Below the pieces are notes generated by a model, which was given only the letters and a program-made list of their open reading frames with translations, had not been told where the DNA came from and searched no databases. The position numbers were made by a program, and so were the translations under genes. Below, piece after piece: positions 11,474 through 21,755 of a stretch of DNA of 64,000 nt (positions are counted from its first letter, which is position 1; each line of letters opens with the position of its first letter). This DNA is from Bufo bufo (Eukaryota > Chordata > Amphibia > Anura > Bufonidae), in the NCBI RefSeq assembly GCF_905171765.1, contig NC_053390.1, positions 513,033,565 through 513,097,564 on the forward strand. Reading direction: 5' to 3'.

Positions 11474-11963
11474 TGGCATCGAGAGGAGACAAGCCCTGGT
11501 ATGACACAACTTTATATTCATAATCATACAACCTCACTTCTCTCATATAAGGGAATAACAGAGAAAAAGTATAACTTAGAACAAACCCATAGCAAAATTG
11601 CATGGGAAAACAAGGTTCATCAAAATGTAGTATGATGTCATATATGGTGGGGATCACAAGGGGGGAAATGGTTAATCAACCCTGTTGCGACCCCCTCAGC
11701 ACTAGGTAGTTAGCCTCTGACAAGAGGATTTCAGACAGACGGCATTGAGGTCATAAGGAAATGAGGAAATGAGGAAAGGCATTGGTACAATGGGGGAAGG
11801 AGATAATGATGAAAAGGATAGGAAGCGTCAGCAGTAGCTGATTGACAGAGAGGGAGGGAGGAGGAAAGAATAAGGATGGGTAAGTCAAGGGTAGATGAGG
11901 AAAGAAAGGCAAATATTGTGCATATATGGCAGAGCAAGGTGATTACTCATATATGATCAATCT
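11474..11963 (-). other. LINE spacer at the internal deletion
   Basis: Between ORF1 and the remaining ORF2. No endonuclease motifs are readable here; the junction with RT is near 11473. It probably contains the inter-ORF region and ORF2 leader. Confidence 0.4.
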
Positions 11964-12896
11964 CTATGGGGTTAACTGCGTGTTATTCCGCTTAAACCTT
12001 TGCGCTTTTGGGGTTCGCGGCAGTTCAAAGGGGGAAACCTTTGGGAGTTCTGGCAGCTCTGTGAGATCTTGATATAGTTCCCAGTTTTCAATTTCTAAGG
12101 GAGGTATCTGAAGATGATCATAGGCTCCAATCAGTGTCAGTGAATGTGGAAATGTTGAGACGACGACCCGCATGGAAGAAAGATATTCCAAATGGAAAGG
12201 TCCATCTGTATAGGATCTTATTAAACCTGAGCCAATCTGTAAGGGGCTTCAGATTTCTCCTCTTCTTTAGTGTTGATGGAGCAAGGTCTTGGTAAATTGT
12301 GATAGCAGCCTCCTCATATGACAGGTTTCCGTGATTCCTAGCAGCTTCTAGGATATCAGCGTTAACTTGGAAGTTAAGAAATCTGCATATTACATCCCTG
12401 GGGGGTTCTGAGACTTTGGGCTTGGGCCTCAGTGCTCTGTGAGCACACTCAAGGATTATTTCAGATTGGTATTCTGGCCCAAGGAGAGAGCAGCAGATTG
12501 CGGATACTGCTCCAGGGATGTCAGCTGCATTAACTGATTCCGGTATCCCTCTGAACCACAGGTTGTTCCTGCGGCCCCTGTTCTCTTGACCGCATCATGG
12601 AGCTCATTAAGGTAAGTGCGGCATCTCTGTAAAGAGGTCGAGGTCGCATTTTGATGTTCCAGTACTGCGGCCTGACGGGTTTCAAGGGATACTACGCGGT
12701 CCCCTATATGATGCATGTCATGTCGGAGGGCCGTAATCTCACTCAGTAACGGCTCCATGGCTTTGGTGAGCGAGTGTTTAAGGAAGCGGCGTGTGATCGG
12801 GAGCGCCATTTTACCATGGGAATCTTCAGCATCGCATTCCCCTTCAGAGAAGTCGGCGGTGCGTTCGCTCACCTTCTGTGGCGGGTTCGGCACCAT
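11964..12896 (-). pseudogene. LINE ORF1 (coiled-coil, RRM-like), frameshifted
   Basis: First in-frame ATG at 12894-12896. After a charged N-terminus there is a coiled coil with regular hydrophobic spacing ('ITALRHDMHHIGDRVVSLE'). After a frame change near 12590 comes 'LWFRGIPESV' and then 'PPRDVICRFLNF', matching the RRM-like core of L1-type ORF1 proteins, followed by 'RRNLKPLTDWL'. Further frame changes occur near 12190. Known role: RNA-binding chaperone that packages LINE RNA with ORF2 protein. Not translatable full-length as assembled. Confidence 0.75.
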
Positions 12897-13129
12897 CTTG
12901 GGCTCACGGGACACCAGCGAGGCCGCGGCTTTTTAAATAAATTTATCCATGTCACCGCTGTTGTTAGCCGTTCTGTTAGTAGCTAAGGGTTCTCCGGCTC
13001 TGGATTGACCGATTTTGACCATTTTGTCATCCGTCTGCTAACGTATGCTGGTGCTGAAGGGGATCAATCTCAGAGAGCTCCTGACTATGCGGCCATCACA
13101 GTCCAGCGCTAGCTCCGCCCCCTCAATTT
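12897..13129 (-). other. LINE 5' leader
   Basis: GC-richer than the surroundings and ends at the target duplication. It probably holds the internal promoter, but no specific site is recognised. Confidence 0.4.
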
Positions 13130-13139
13130 ATGTAACTTT

Positions 13140-15096
13140 TGATTGGAAAACTACAGAAGTGGTCTGAATTTTCAAAGGATTGCAAGGGAGTCACATAGTT
13201 GCACGTTTTGCATGGATTGCCCCCTCACCTTGTGAACCCTTTGTAACTGAGCCAGTTATGTTTTTTGTTAATACCTAGTCTATTGGAAATGAATAGAGAC
13301 GGAGACAGAGAGCAGGACAATGTAGCAGCCCTCCTAGGTACTATTCTACAACCAGATTTTAATGCATTATATAGGATCTCATCGTCATATAAAATTGGCA
13401 AGCATCCCTTAATCACAGAACAAATTTAATTAAATTGCTTGCTGTATGTTATGGATAAAATCAGAATATTATCCTGTTCTCTGTCTCCATGTACCATCAC
13501 TTTCCCTCCTGAATTCCTGGATTTTCTCCTTTCCTTCCCAGACCCAAATAGCATGTCAAATCTATTTTTCTGCATCGCAATATTTCTACCCCTCAACAAC
13601 ATCCAATCAGGGTAGTTTCTCGCTTTTAACCTTTTGTCCACTATACTGAATTCTTCCTCCAAGAACATCGGTAAACTGCAATTTCTCGCAGTCCGTATGT
13701 ATTCTCCCACAGGGATCGCTTTTATAGTATGTAAGGGATGATGGCTTCTGGCATTCAAGATCGAATTCCCTGCCACTTTTTTCCTATATGTTCGGGTGTG
13801 CACAATCTCATCTGGACAACCATGGAGCGTCAAGTCCAAGAAGTTGATACTGGATTCATTCGCTATGCATGTGAAGCGCAAATTATAATCATTAGCATTT
13901 AAATAGGCCTGGAGGTCCGGGACGGCAGACACATCGCCCGCCCTCACCATGAGCAGGTCATCGATGTATCTGCCGTACCAGACCAATCCAGACCTAAACG
14001 GGTTATTCAAACTATAAATATATTTTTCTTCCCAGTATGCCATAGTTAAATTAGCCAATGAGGGCAAAAATTTAGCCCCCATCGACACTCCACGTGTCTG
14101 TAGATAGTGTGCACCATCGAACATAAAATAATTATGTGTTAGCAAAAAATCCGCAACCTCACATACATAATCTACATAGCTAGAATGAAATCCCGTATAT
14201 CTGTGGAGATGATACTCCATGGCTAACAGAGCGACCCTGTGAAGAATAGAGGGATACAATGCTATTACATCAGCCGCAATCCATATGTAATTTGTTTCCC
14301 ATTTAAAACTGTACATGGCTCTTAACACGTCAGCCGTGTCTTTTAAAAAGCCTGGTGTGCACCTGACCAATGGCTGCAAGATGTTATCCAGCCAATTGCC
14401 CAGGCGCTCAGTCAGGGATCCCATGCCCTACACTATTGGGCGCAAGGGGGGGGGGGGGGTGGACATCCTTGTGGATCTTGGGCAAGGCATGCAAAATTGG
14501 AGTCACAGGCGCATCCACGCACAAATACCTGAACTCGGTCTCATTAAATAGACCTATATCCCGACCCTTATGTATCAATGTCACGTATCCATTATTATAC
14601 TCATTAAGTGGGTCTTCGGCTAGTTTCTTGTACGTTGATGCGTCTGATAACATGTCCTGCATTTGACTGTTATATACCACACTGTCCAAGACCACCACCG
14701 CCCCCCCCCCCCCACGTCGGCCATTTTGATTACAATCTCGTCGCATTTTTGCAATTCCATGAGGGCCTGGATCTGAGAGCGGGTTAAATTATCAGAACCT
14801 CTGACATCATCTCTCTCTAATTGTAGTCTTCCCAGCTCTTTTTCCAGTACCTCTTGGAATATATTCATGCTTTCGGTGCGTGACATTACTGGATAAAATT
14901 GGGGATTGCGAGTCTGCAATTTTCTCCCTGGTTTGGCTAACTCCACGATTCCCTGCTCCTGCTGAAGCCCCGCAAGACAACACAGTGACACTTGTTCTTT
15001 GAACAATAAATCCTTATAAATATTCTCCTCATGGGTCTCTGGCTGTGTCAGCGGGGAGTCAGCAGAAGCAGGGATATCATGGAAATGCCGGGACAC
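13140..15096 (-). pseudogene. Penelope reverse transcriptase
   Basis: Reads on - from 15096. N-terminal helical region, 'QALMELQKCDEIVIKMAD', then Gly-rich RT motif 1, 'LPKIHKD', 'MGSLTERLGNWLDN', 'WIAADVIALYPSI' (motif A, catalytic Asp), 'GVSMGAKFLPSLANL' (motif B), 'WYGRYIDDLLMV' (motif C, YIDD) and 'INFLDL' (motif D). Frame shifts of one base occur at a C run (14701-14713) and at a 14-G run (14446-14459), after which the original frame is restored. The linker to GIY-YIG runs to 13140. A stop at 13426 and frame loss beyond it show further decay. Confidence 0.9.
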
Positions 15097-15107
15097 TGTT
15101 AGATTAC
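15096..15107. repeat. 12-bp target duplication, left copy
   Basis: CTGTTAGATTAC, repeated at 15405-15416, flanking the 297-bp insertion within the Penelope ORF. Confidence 0.88.
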
Positions 15108-15404
15108 AGCCTGAGGAAGCGCGATCCCACGCGCGAAACGGCCGTCGCCGCCTGCAACAGTGTGTCCGCCCCTGGATCCCCTATGTATCCACTTCCAAGG
15201 AAGCTACAATAAAGTTACCGATTTGTATCCTGGTGAGTGCCGCAACGCTGTTACTTTATTCTCTCTGAATGGTTTACTTCTACTTGATGATTTTTTGTTG
15301 CTGAGCACCGCTGACTGGATATCTTTATACCGCATGCAAGTTGCTGACAGCAGTGATACTGGTGGGGGCAGTGACGCCGTATCCTCTCTTCTCTCCTTGC
15401 CTGA
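15108..15404 (+). mobile_element. 297-bp insertion with hammerhead core, Penelope-terminal-repeat type
   Basis: Flanked by an exact 12-bp duplication. From its first bases it reads CTGAGGA (15111-15117), a stem GCGCG/CGCGC around a 6-base loop, then GAAAC (15135-15139): the two conserved boxes of a hammerhead ribozyme around stem II, with one extra A after CTGAGGA. About 60 bp later there is AATAAAG and then a splice-donor-like GGTGAGTG. The same order (hammerhead-like, then AATAAAG) is seen in the host element's own terminal repeat, but the sequence is different. Best read as a terminal-repeat fragment or small non-autonomous relative of another Penelope family. Confidence 0.65.
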
Positions 15405-15416
15405 CTGTTAGATTAC

Positions 15417-16045
15417 GGACAAACTTATTAATGTCTAGTATAGTGGCAAACATGTCAAAATGTGTAGATGCTGCAAAATTCAGGCCTAATGATAAGACAT
15501 ACTCCTGTTCGCTACTCAATACAATATTAGACAGATTCAACACATAAATGATCATGAATTACTTGTGTTTTGTCTGAAGTCGAGTTGATCTTGGATGTTG
15601 CTGCCTGATGTTTCCATCCTGCTCTGGTTCTGCGTTTTTTGTAACGCCAACCGCATTCCTCTTATCTTTATCTGATTTATATTTTTTGTAATATGATGCT
15701 TTGTTATCCCCGCTTTCAGATGATTTGGGGGAAGGGGGATGCACCAGAATCAATATCCAATGTCCCGATTGTATTTGAATAGTCCGACATATCAGTGTCC
15801 AAGGAAAAGCTGACTCTAGATACTCTTTTTTGTAATTTACCCTTCTTACGGTTTTTTAAGATTGATTTAGGCGTAGAGTATAAGTTCTCCCGTCTCCCCC
15901 ATTCATAAACTTGGTTGTTCATATAATCGCGGAGATCCCGCTGATACTTTGTGTGCTTGTATTCCATAATGGTGTCCTCCAGCTGGTTGATCGATGCTTT
16001 TATTTGCTCCTCCATAATGATGAAGTCAGCATTTGTGTTAAACAT
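15417..16045 (-). pseudogene. Penelope N-terminal coding region
   Basis: 'MFNTNADFIIMEEQIKASIN' near 16045 starts a charged, partly coiled-coil segment. A Lys-rich stretch and 'IYVLNLSNIVLSSEQEYVLS' followed by a 'FDMF...DINKFVRNLTV' block near 15420-15550 are typical of the region before Penelope RT. At least one frame change (near 15720-15760) and a stop near 15556 break it. It continues past the 297-bp insertion into the RT frame. Confidence 0.7.
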
Positions 16046-16067
16046 GGCTAGGGATTCTTTACAGGAT

Positions 16068-16315
16068 TAATGAAACAACCAATGAAGAAGGTGCTCTCCT
16101 CCCCTGGAGTCTGGAGGGGTGGGCTTAAAATACATTTAAATTCTTGTGTTTCACTATGTTATAGTGTTACGACTAAGGGTCAAGTACCCGAAACGTGTCA
16201 ACTTGTCTTGTGTACCAAGTGGCTTTGTCTGCTGTAAATGAATTTATTAATAAAGAAGAAGTTTTAAGAGGATCTCCATCTGAATCTGAAACCATTCTTT
16301 TTCTCAAGTTTCATG
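16068..16315 (+). repeat. Penelope terminal repeat, right copy
   Basis: Inverted partner of 8156-8404, ending exactly at the target duplication. It contains a hammerhead-like segment and AATAAAG. Confidence 0.85.
16165..16200 (+). ncRNA. Hammerhead-ribozyme-like segment, right copy
   Basis: CGACTAAGGGTCAAGTACCC followed by GAAACGTGTC. Same degenerate core as the left copy (CTAAGG instead of CUGANGA). Confidence 0.4.
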
Positions 16316-16390
16316 CTAAGTTGTAATCGCAATGCGATTAATACAGGTTATATTAATCGCATTGCGAATTTAACTTACCACACTCTGCGT
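16316..16390. repeat. AT-rich palindromic repeat, right part
   Basis: Starts with the second CTAAGTTGTAATCG and continues through GCAATGCGATTA and its inverse, completing the palindrome cut at 8067. Confidence 0.8.
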
Positions 16391-16624
16391 CAACTACGTA
16401 ATTTTCCATGGGAGTTTTGCCATGGATCCCCCTCCGGCATGCCACAGTCCAGGTGTTAGTCCCCTTGAAACAACATTACCATCACTATTGTGGCCAGAAT
16501 GTGTCCCTCTGGATTTTAAAATTCGCCTGTCTATTGAAGTCTATGGCGGTTCGCCCAGTCCGCCCGTTCGCGAACATTTGCGGAAATTCGCGTTCGCCGT
16601 TCGCGAACGAAATTTTTTATCTTA
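16391..16624. repeat. TTCGCG-rich DNA-transposon end
   Basis: Clustered GTTCGC/GCGAAC words at 16548-16610 (for example GTTCGCGAAC twice) in otherwise AT-rich sequence, preceded by a palindrome-like CCATGGGAGTTTTGCCATGG. The clustered short words resemble hAT subterminal regions. No ORF. It may belong with the preceding palindromic repeat. Confidence 0.4.
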
Positions 16625-16659
16625 GCAACATCTCTACTCCCTGGATCAACGACCCCTCT

Positions 16660-19600
16660 CTAGTAGCTATAGCCTGTAATATTATTACGCTCCAGAAATA
16701 CATCCAGGCCCCTCTTGAATTCCTTTATTGTACTCACCATCACCACCTCCTCAGGCAGAGAGTTCCATAGTCTCACTGCTCTTACCGTAAAGAATCCTCT
16801 TCTATGTTTGTGTACAAACCTTCTTTCCTCCAGACGCAGAGGATGTCCCCTCGTCACAGTCACAGTCCTGGGGATAAATAGATGATGGGATAGATCTCTG
16901 TACTGACCCTTGATATATTTATACATATTAATTAGTTCTCCCCTCAGTCGTCTTTTTTCTAAAGTGAATAACCCTAATTTTGATAATCTTTCAGGATACT
17001 GTAGTTGCCCCATTACAGTTATTACTTTAGTTGCCCTCCTCTGGACCCTCTCCAGCTCTGCTATGTCTGCCTTGTTTACAGGAGCCCAGAACTGTACACA
17101 GTACTCCATGTGTGGTCTGACTAGCGATTTGTAAAGTGGTAGGACTATGTTCTTATCACGGGCATCTATGCCCCTTCTGATGCAACCCATTATCTTATTG
17201 GCCTTGGCAGCAGCTGCCTGACACTGGTTTTTGCAGCTTAGTTTGCTGTTTATAAATATTCCTAGATCCTTTTCCATGACAGTGTTACTGAGTGTTTTAC
17301 CATTTAGTATGTACGGGTGACTTGCATTATTCCTTCCCATGTGCATAACCTTACATTTGTCAGTGTTAAACCTCATCTGCCACTTATCTGCCCAAGCCTC
17401 CAATCTATCCAGATCCCTCTGTAGTAGTATACTGTCCTCTTCAGTGTTAATTACTTTACACAGTTTAGTGTCATCTGCGAAAATCGACACTTTACTATGC
17501 AAGCCTTCTGCAAGATCATTAGTAAATTTATTGAAGAGAATAGGGCCCAACACTGACCTCTGAGGTACCCCACTAGTGACAGTGACCCAATCTGAGTGTG
17601 TACCGTTAATAACCACCCTCCGTTTTCTATCATTGAGCCAGTTACTTACCCACATACAGACGTTTTTTCCCAGTCCGAGCATTCTCATTTTATATACTAA
17701 CCTTTTATGTGGTACAGTGTCAAATTCTTTGGAGAAGTCCAGATATACGACATCCATTGGTTCACCGCTATCAAGTCTAGAACTTACCTCCTCATAGAAA
17801 CTGATTAAATGGGATAGATCTCTGTACTGACCCTTGATATATTTATACATATTAATTAGGTCTCCCCTCAGTCGTCTTTTTTCGAAAGTGAATAACCCTA
17901 ATTTTGATAATCTTTCAGGATACTGTAGTTGCCCCATTACAGTTATTACTTTAGTTGTCCTCCTCTGGACCCTCTCCAGCTCTGCTATGTCTGCCTTGTT
18001 TACAGGAGCCCAGAACTGTACACAGTACTCCATGTGTGGTCTGACTAGCGATTTGTAAAGTGGTAGGACTATGTTCTTATCACGGGCATCTATGCCCCTT
18101 CTGATGCAACCCATTATCTTATTGGCCTTGGCAGCAGCTGCCTGACACTGGTTTTTGCAGCTTAGTTTGCTGTTTATAAATATTTCTAGATCCTTTTCCA
18201 TGACAGTGTTACTGAGTGTTTTACCATTTAGTATGTACGGGTGACTTGCATTATTCCTTCCCATGTGCATAACCTTACATTTGTCAGTGTTAAACCTCAT
18301 CTGCCACTTATCTGCCCAAGCCTCCAATCTATCCAGATCCCTCTGTAGTAGTATACTGTCCTCTTTAGTGTTAATTACTTTACACAGTTTAGTGTCATCT
18401 GCGAAAATCAACACTTTACTATGCAAGCCTTCTACAAGATCATTAGTAAATTTATTGAAGAGAATAGGGCCCAACACTGACCTCTGAGGTACCCCACTAG
18501 TGACAGTGACCCAATCTGAGTGTGTACAGTTAATAACCACCCTCTGTTTTCTATCATTGAGCCAGTTACTTACCCGCATACAGACGTTTTTTCCCAGTCC
18601 GAGCATTCTCATTTTATATACTAACCTTTTATGTGGTACAGTGTCAAATTCTTTGGAGAAGTCCAGATATACGACATCCATTGATTCGCCGCTATCAAGT
18701 CTAGAACTTACCTCCTCATAGAAACTGATTAAATTAGTTTGGCATGACCGATCCCTCACGAAGCCATGCTGATATGGCGTTATTTGCTTATTTCCGTTGA
18801 GATGCTCTAAGATAGCATCTCTCAGAAAACCTTAAGACAGTTTACCCACAACAGATGTTAAACTTACCGGCCTATAGTTTCCAGGCTCTGTTTTTGGACC
18901 CTTTTTGAATATTGGCACCACATTTGCCATGCACCAATCCTGTGGGACATTCCCTGTCAGTATAGAGTCCGCAAATATCAGAAATAAGTGTCTGGCTATG
19001 ACATTACTTAATTCCCTTAGGATACAGGGGTGTATGCCATCCGTTCCTGGCGATTTGTCTATTTTAATCTTTTTAAGTCGCTGATGTACTTCTTCCTGGG
19101 TCAGACAGGACACTTTTAATGGGGAATTTATTTTTACATTCCGCATGTCATCGGACAGTTTATTTTCCTCAGTGAATACATTGTAGAATTTTTTTTTTAA
19201 CAGCTTTGCTTTCTCCTTGTTGCTCTCTGCGACTCCCCCCTCATTACTCTTTAAAGGGCCGACACCTTCAGATTTATACTTTTTAACATTTATATAATTG
19301 AAGAACATTTTAGGGTTAGTTTTACTCTCTTTGGCAATCAATCTCTTGGTCTCTAGTTTGGCCACTTTTATTTGTTTTTTACATGTTCTATTTTTTTCCT
19401 TATAGTTTTTCAGTGCTTCCGTGTCACCCTCCTGTTTTAGTGATTTATTTGCTTTCTTTTTGTCATTTATTGCTTTCTTTACAGTTCTATTTATCCACAT
19501 TGGTTTCTTTTTGTTCCTTAACCTTTTATTCCCATATGGTATGTACCTCTCACAATGAGATTTTAGGATGCTTTTAAAGATATCCCATTTTGTGGCTGTA

Positions 19601-20480
19601 TTTTTATTTTTGAGGACTTTGTCCCAGTTAGTTAGGCCTATGGCCTCTCTTAGTTGGCTAAATTTAGCTTTTTTGAAGTTTGGTATTTTTCTTCCTCCCT
19701 GTAGAAACTCTCTTTTGAATGATAATTGGAAGGTTATTACTTAATGGTCACTATTTCCCAGGTGTCCCCCAACCTGCACGTCTGTTGTTCTGTCAGGCCT
19801 ATTGGTTAATACTAAGTCCAGTATGGCCGTCTTCTAGTCGGGTCCTGAACCAGTTGGGAGAGGTAATTGTCTTTGGTTATTGTCAAGAACCTGTTTCCTT
19901 TATGAGATATACAAGTTTCAGTTTCCCAGTCTATATCTGGGTAGTTGAAGCCCCCATAATAACCACCTCATTATGACTTGCCGCCTCGTCAATCTCGTTT
20001 AGTAGTAGATTTTCTGTGGACTCTGGTATACTAGGTGGTTTATAGTAAACTCCTATTAGTAATTTATTATTGTTTTTAGCTCCATGTATTTCTATCCACA
20101 GTGACTCCACATGTTCATGTCCCTCACTTATATCTTCCCGGAGTGTGGGCTTTAGACAAGACTTTACATAAAGGCAAACCCCTCCCTTCTCCGGTTTTGA
20201 CGATCTTTTCTAAACAGACTGTAACCCTGTACATTAACTGCCCAGTCATAGCTATCATCCAGTTATTCCCACTATATCATAGTTCTCCTCACACATCACT
20301 AATTCCAGTTCCCCAGTTTTATTAGTCAGGCTTCTGGCATTAGTATACATACATTTGAGAGGCTTATGTATATTTTTTACCCTACACCTTTCCTTCTGAA
20401 CTGTTCTAGTCCCTCCTTCCATTCCTCCCCCAGTCCCACTACCTTGCCCCCGGTCTCTATCTGCACTATCTTCCCCTCCT
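16660..20480 (-). pseudogene. CR1-like ORF2: endonuclease and duplicated reverse transcriptase
   Basis: The endonuclease part (20480-19700) is readable in pieces ('YPDIDWETE', then 'LVQDPTR') but holds stops. From 19500 one frame runs to 16660, broken only by a TAA at 18832-18834. It has a Lys-rich linker, 'KSPGTDGIHPCIL', 'VPIFKKG' and 'NYRPVSLTSV', then two RT cores in tandem. Each core has 'VVYLDFSKEFDTVPH' (motif A), 'SGVPQRSVLGPILF' (motif B region), 'FADDTKL' (motif C) and 'LGIFIN' or 'LEIFIN'. The second core continues into the normal C-terminus ('RLWNSLPEEVV'). The repeat is 924 bp, so the frame is kept and 699 codons are open. A normal CR1 has one RT. Confidence 0.9.
16886..18733 (-). 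repeat. 924-bp tandem duplication of RT sequence
   Basis: Copies at about 16886-17809 and 17810-18733, about a dozen substitutions apart by eye (near 1.3%). The junction near 17810 joins GATTAAAT to GGGATAGATC with at most 2-4 bases of homology. Confidence 0.88.
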
Positions 20481-20509
20481 ATAATGTAATTTCCATCCTC
20501 CCCCAGTCC

Positions 20510-21493
20510 CTAGTTTAAACACTTCTCCAAACTTCTAGCCATCTTTCTCCCCAGCACAGCTGCCCCCTCCCCATTGAGGTGCAGCCTGTCCCTACGATAG
20601 AGCCTGTAGCCGACATAGAAGTCGGCCCAGTTCTCCAGGAACCCAAACCCCTCCTTTCTACACCAGTTCTTGAGCCACTTTTTAATCTCCCTAATCTCCC
20701 GCTGTCTTTCTTGTGTGGCTCGTGGTACAGGCAGTATTTCGGAAAATACTACCTTTGAGGTCCTTGCCCTAAGCTTTTGACCTAAATCCCTGAAATCATT
20801 TTTAAGGACTCTCCACCTACCTCTAACTTTGTCATTGGTTCCGATATGGACCATGACCGCTGGATCTTCTCCAGCCCCTCCCAGTAATCTGTCAACCCGA
20901 TCGGCGATGTGTCGAATTCTAGTACCAGGAAGACAGCACACTATTCTGCGATCACGGTCTTTGTGACAGATTTCCCTATCTGTTCCCCAAATAATGGAGT
21001 CTCCCACTACCAGCACCTGTCTGGCCTGCCCTGCTCTCCTGGTTCCCCGCTTACTGGACCTGACATTCCCCTGACTGGCAGAGGAAGTGTCCGGCTGCAG
21101 CAGTGCCGTCCCTGGACTGACATCCCCCTTATCTGCCAAACGTGCAAACTTGTTGGGGTGTGTCAGATCAGGGCTAGCCTACCTGGCACTCTTCCCTCTA
21201 CCCCGCTTTCTAACTGTTACCCAGCTAGCTACCTCACTTTCCTCAGCCTCCTCTCTGTCACCCTCCCCCTCATCTACCCCAAAGAGTGCTTGCTCAGTGA
21301 GAAGCAAACTCTTTTGCAAATTGTCAATGCCTCTCAGTGTTGCAACTTGCCCATTTAGAGACTCGATTTGCGATTCCAAACGGGTAATTTGCTCACATCT
21401 TGAACAAAGATATACACCCTCGAACGGCTGTTCCAGGACTGCATACATCATGCAAGATGTGCACTGGACTGCATTGTCAATTGTGCAACACAT
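20510..21493 (-). pseudogene. CR1-like ORF1: zinc finger plus SGNH esterase, one stop
   Basis: A single frame from 21493 to 20510 with one TAG at 21179-21181. The N-terminal part has paired cysteines (CTSCMMY...CSRCEQ), a PHD-like finger, then a short coiled coil. The C-terminal part is an SGNH hydrolase: 'VVGDSIIWG' (nucleophile Ser in GDS), 'VMVHIGTND' (GxND block) and 'DRLHLNGEG' (Asp and His of the triad). All triad residues are present. Known: CR1 and L2 ORF1 proteins often carry this esterase; it may act on lipids, and its role in retrotransposition is not settled. Confidence 0.9.
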
Positions 21494-21755
21494 ACTAAAT
21501 GGGGATTACAACAGTAAAAAAGTAAAACAGTAAATATGATTTAGAATTAGACCCTGTCTGCTGTAGTTGAAGGACTACCTAGGATTAAGCCAACAACACA
21601 CAAGGAATTTCTATCCAACCTTAGTTTTCAACTCCTTGTCTTAAACTCCACTTAATAAGAAGCACACTTAGTAGAGCAAGCCTCAGGAAGAGCAAGCTCT
21701 GGAGAGTTTAGTGCTTCAATTTATAGCACCTGGTTGCCCAGGCCACTCCCCTTAA
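21494..21755 (-). other. CR1-like 5' UTR, proximal part
   Basis: Non-coding. It contains ACTCCACTTAATAAGAAGCA, which recurs with AATCCCACTTAGTAG at 24258-24305, showing a repeated promoter-like unit split by the TTAA element. Confidence 0.6.

Larger units (their letters stand above)
9052..13129 (-). mobile_element. Tx1/L1-like LINE inserted in Penelope, internally deleted
   Basis: A - strand non-LTR retrotransposon with ORF1 and ORF2, bounded by ATGTAACTTT duplications. The complete 5' end is present (ORF1 and leader), but most of the endonuclease and RT fingers are missing. On the sense strand the 3' end is a run of 15 T (15 A at 9052-9066 on +), not the expected poly-A. Assignment between the Tx1 and L1 groups rests on general protein similarity and is not certain. 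Confidence 0.85.
8068..16315 (-). mobile_element. Penelope-like retroelement, interrupted
   Basis: Penelope-like elements are retroelements with a telomerase-related RT and usually a GIY-YIG endonuclease. This one has both on the - strand, is bounded by 14-bp target duplications, and carries about 248-bp inverted terminal copies (8156-8404 and 16068-16315). It was later split by a LINE at 9052-13129 and by a 297-bp insertion at 15108-15404. Removing both leaves about 3.9 kb. Stops and homopolymer frameshifts make it inactive as assembled. Confidence 0.9.

Noticed and set aside
20510..21139. Host esterase or acetylhydrolase gene
   Set aside because: Upstream zinc finger in the same frame and CR1-like ORF2 directly downstream show it is LINE ORF1.
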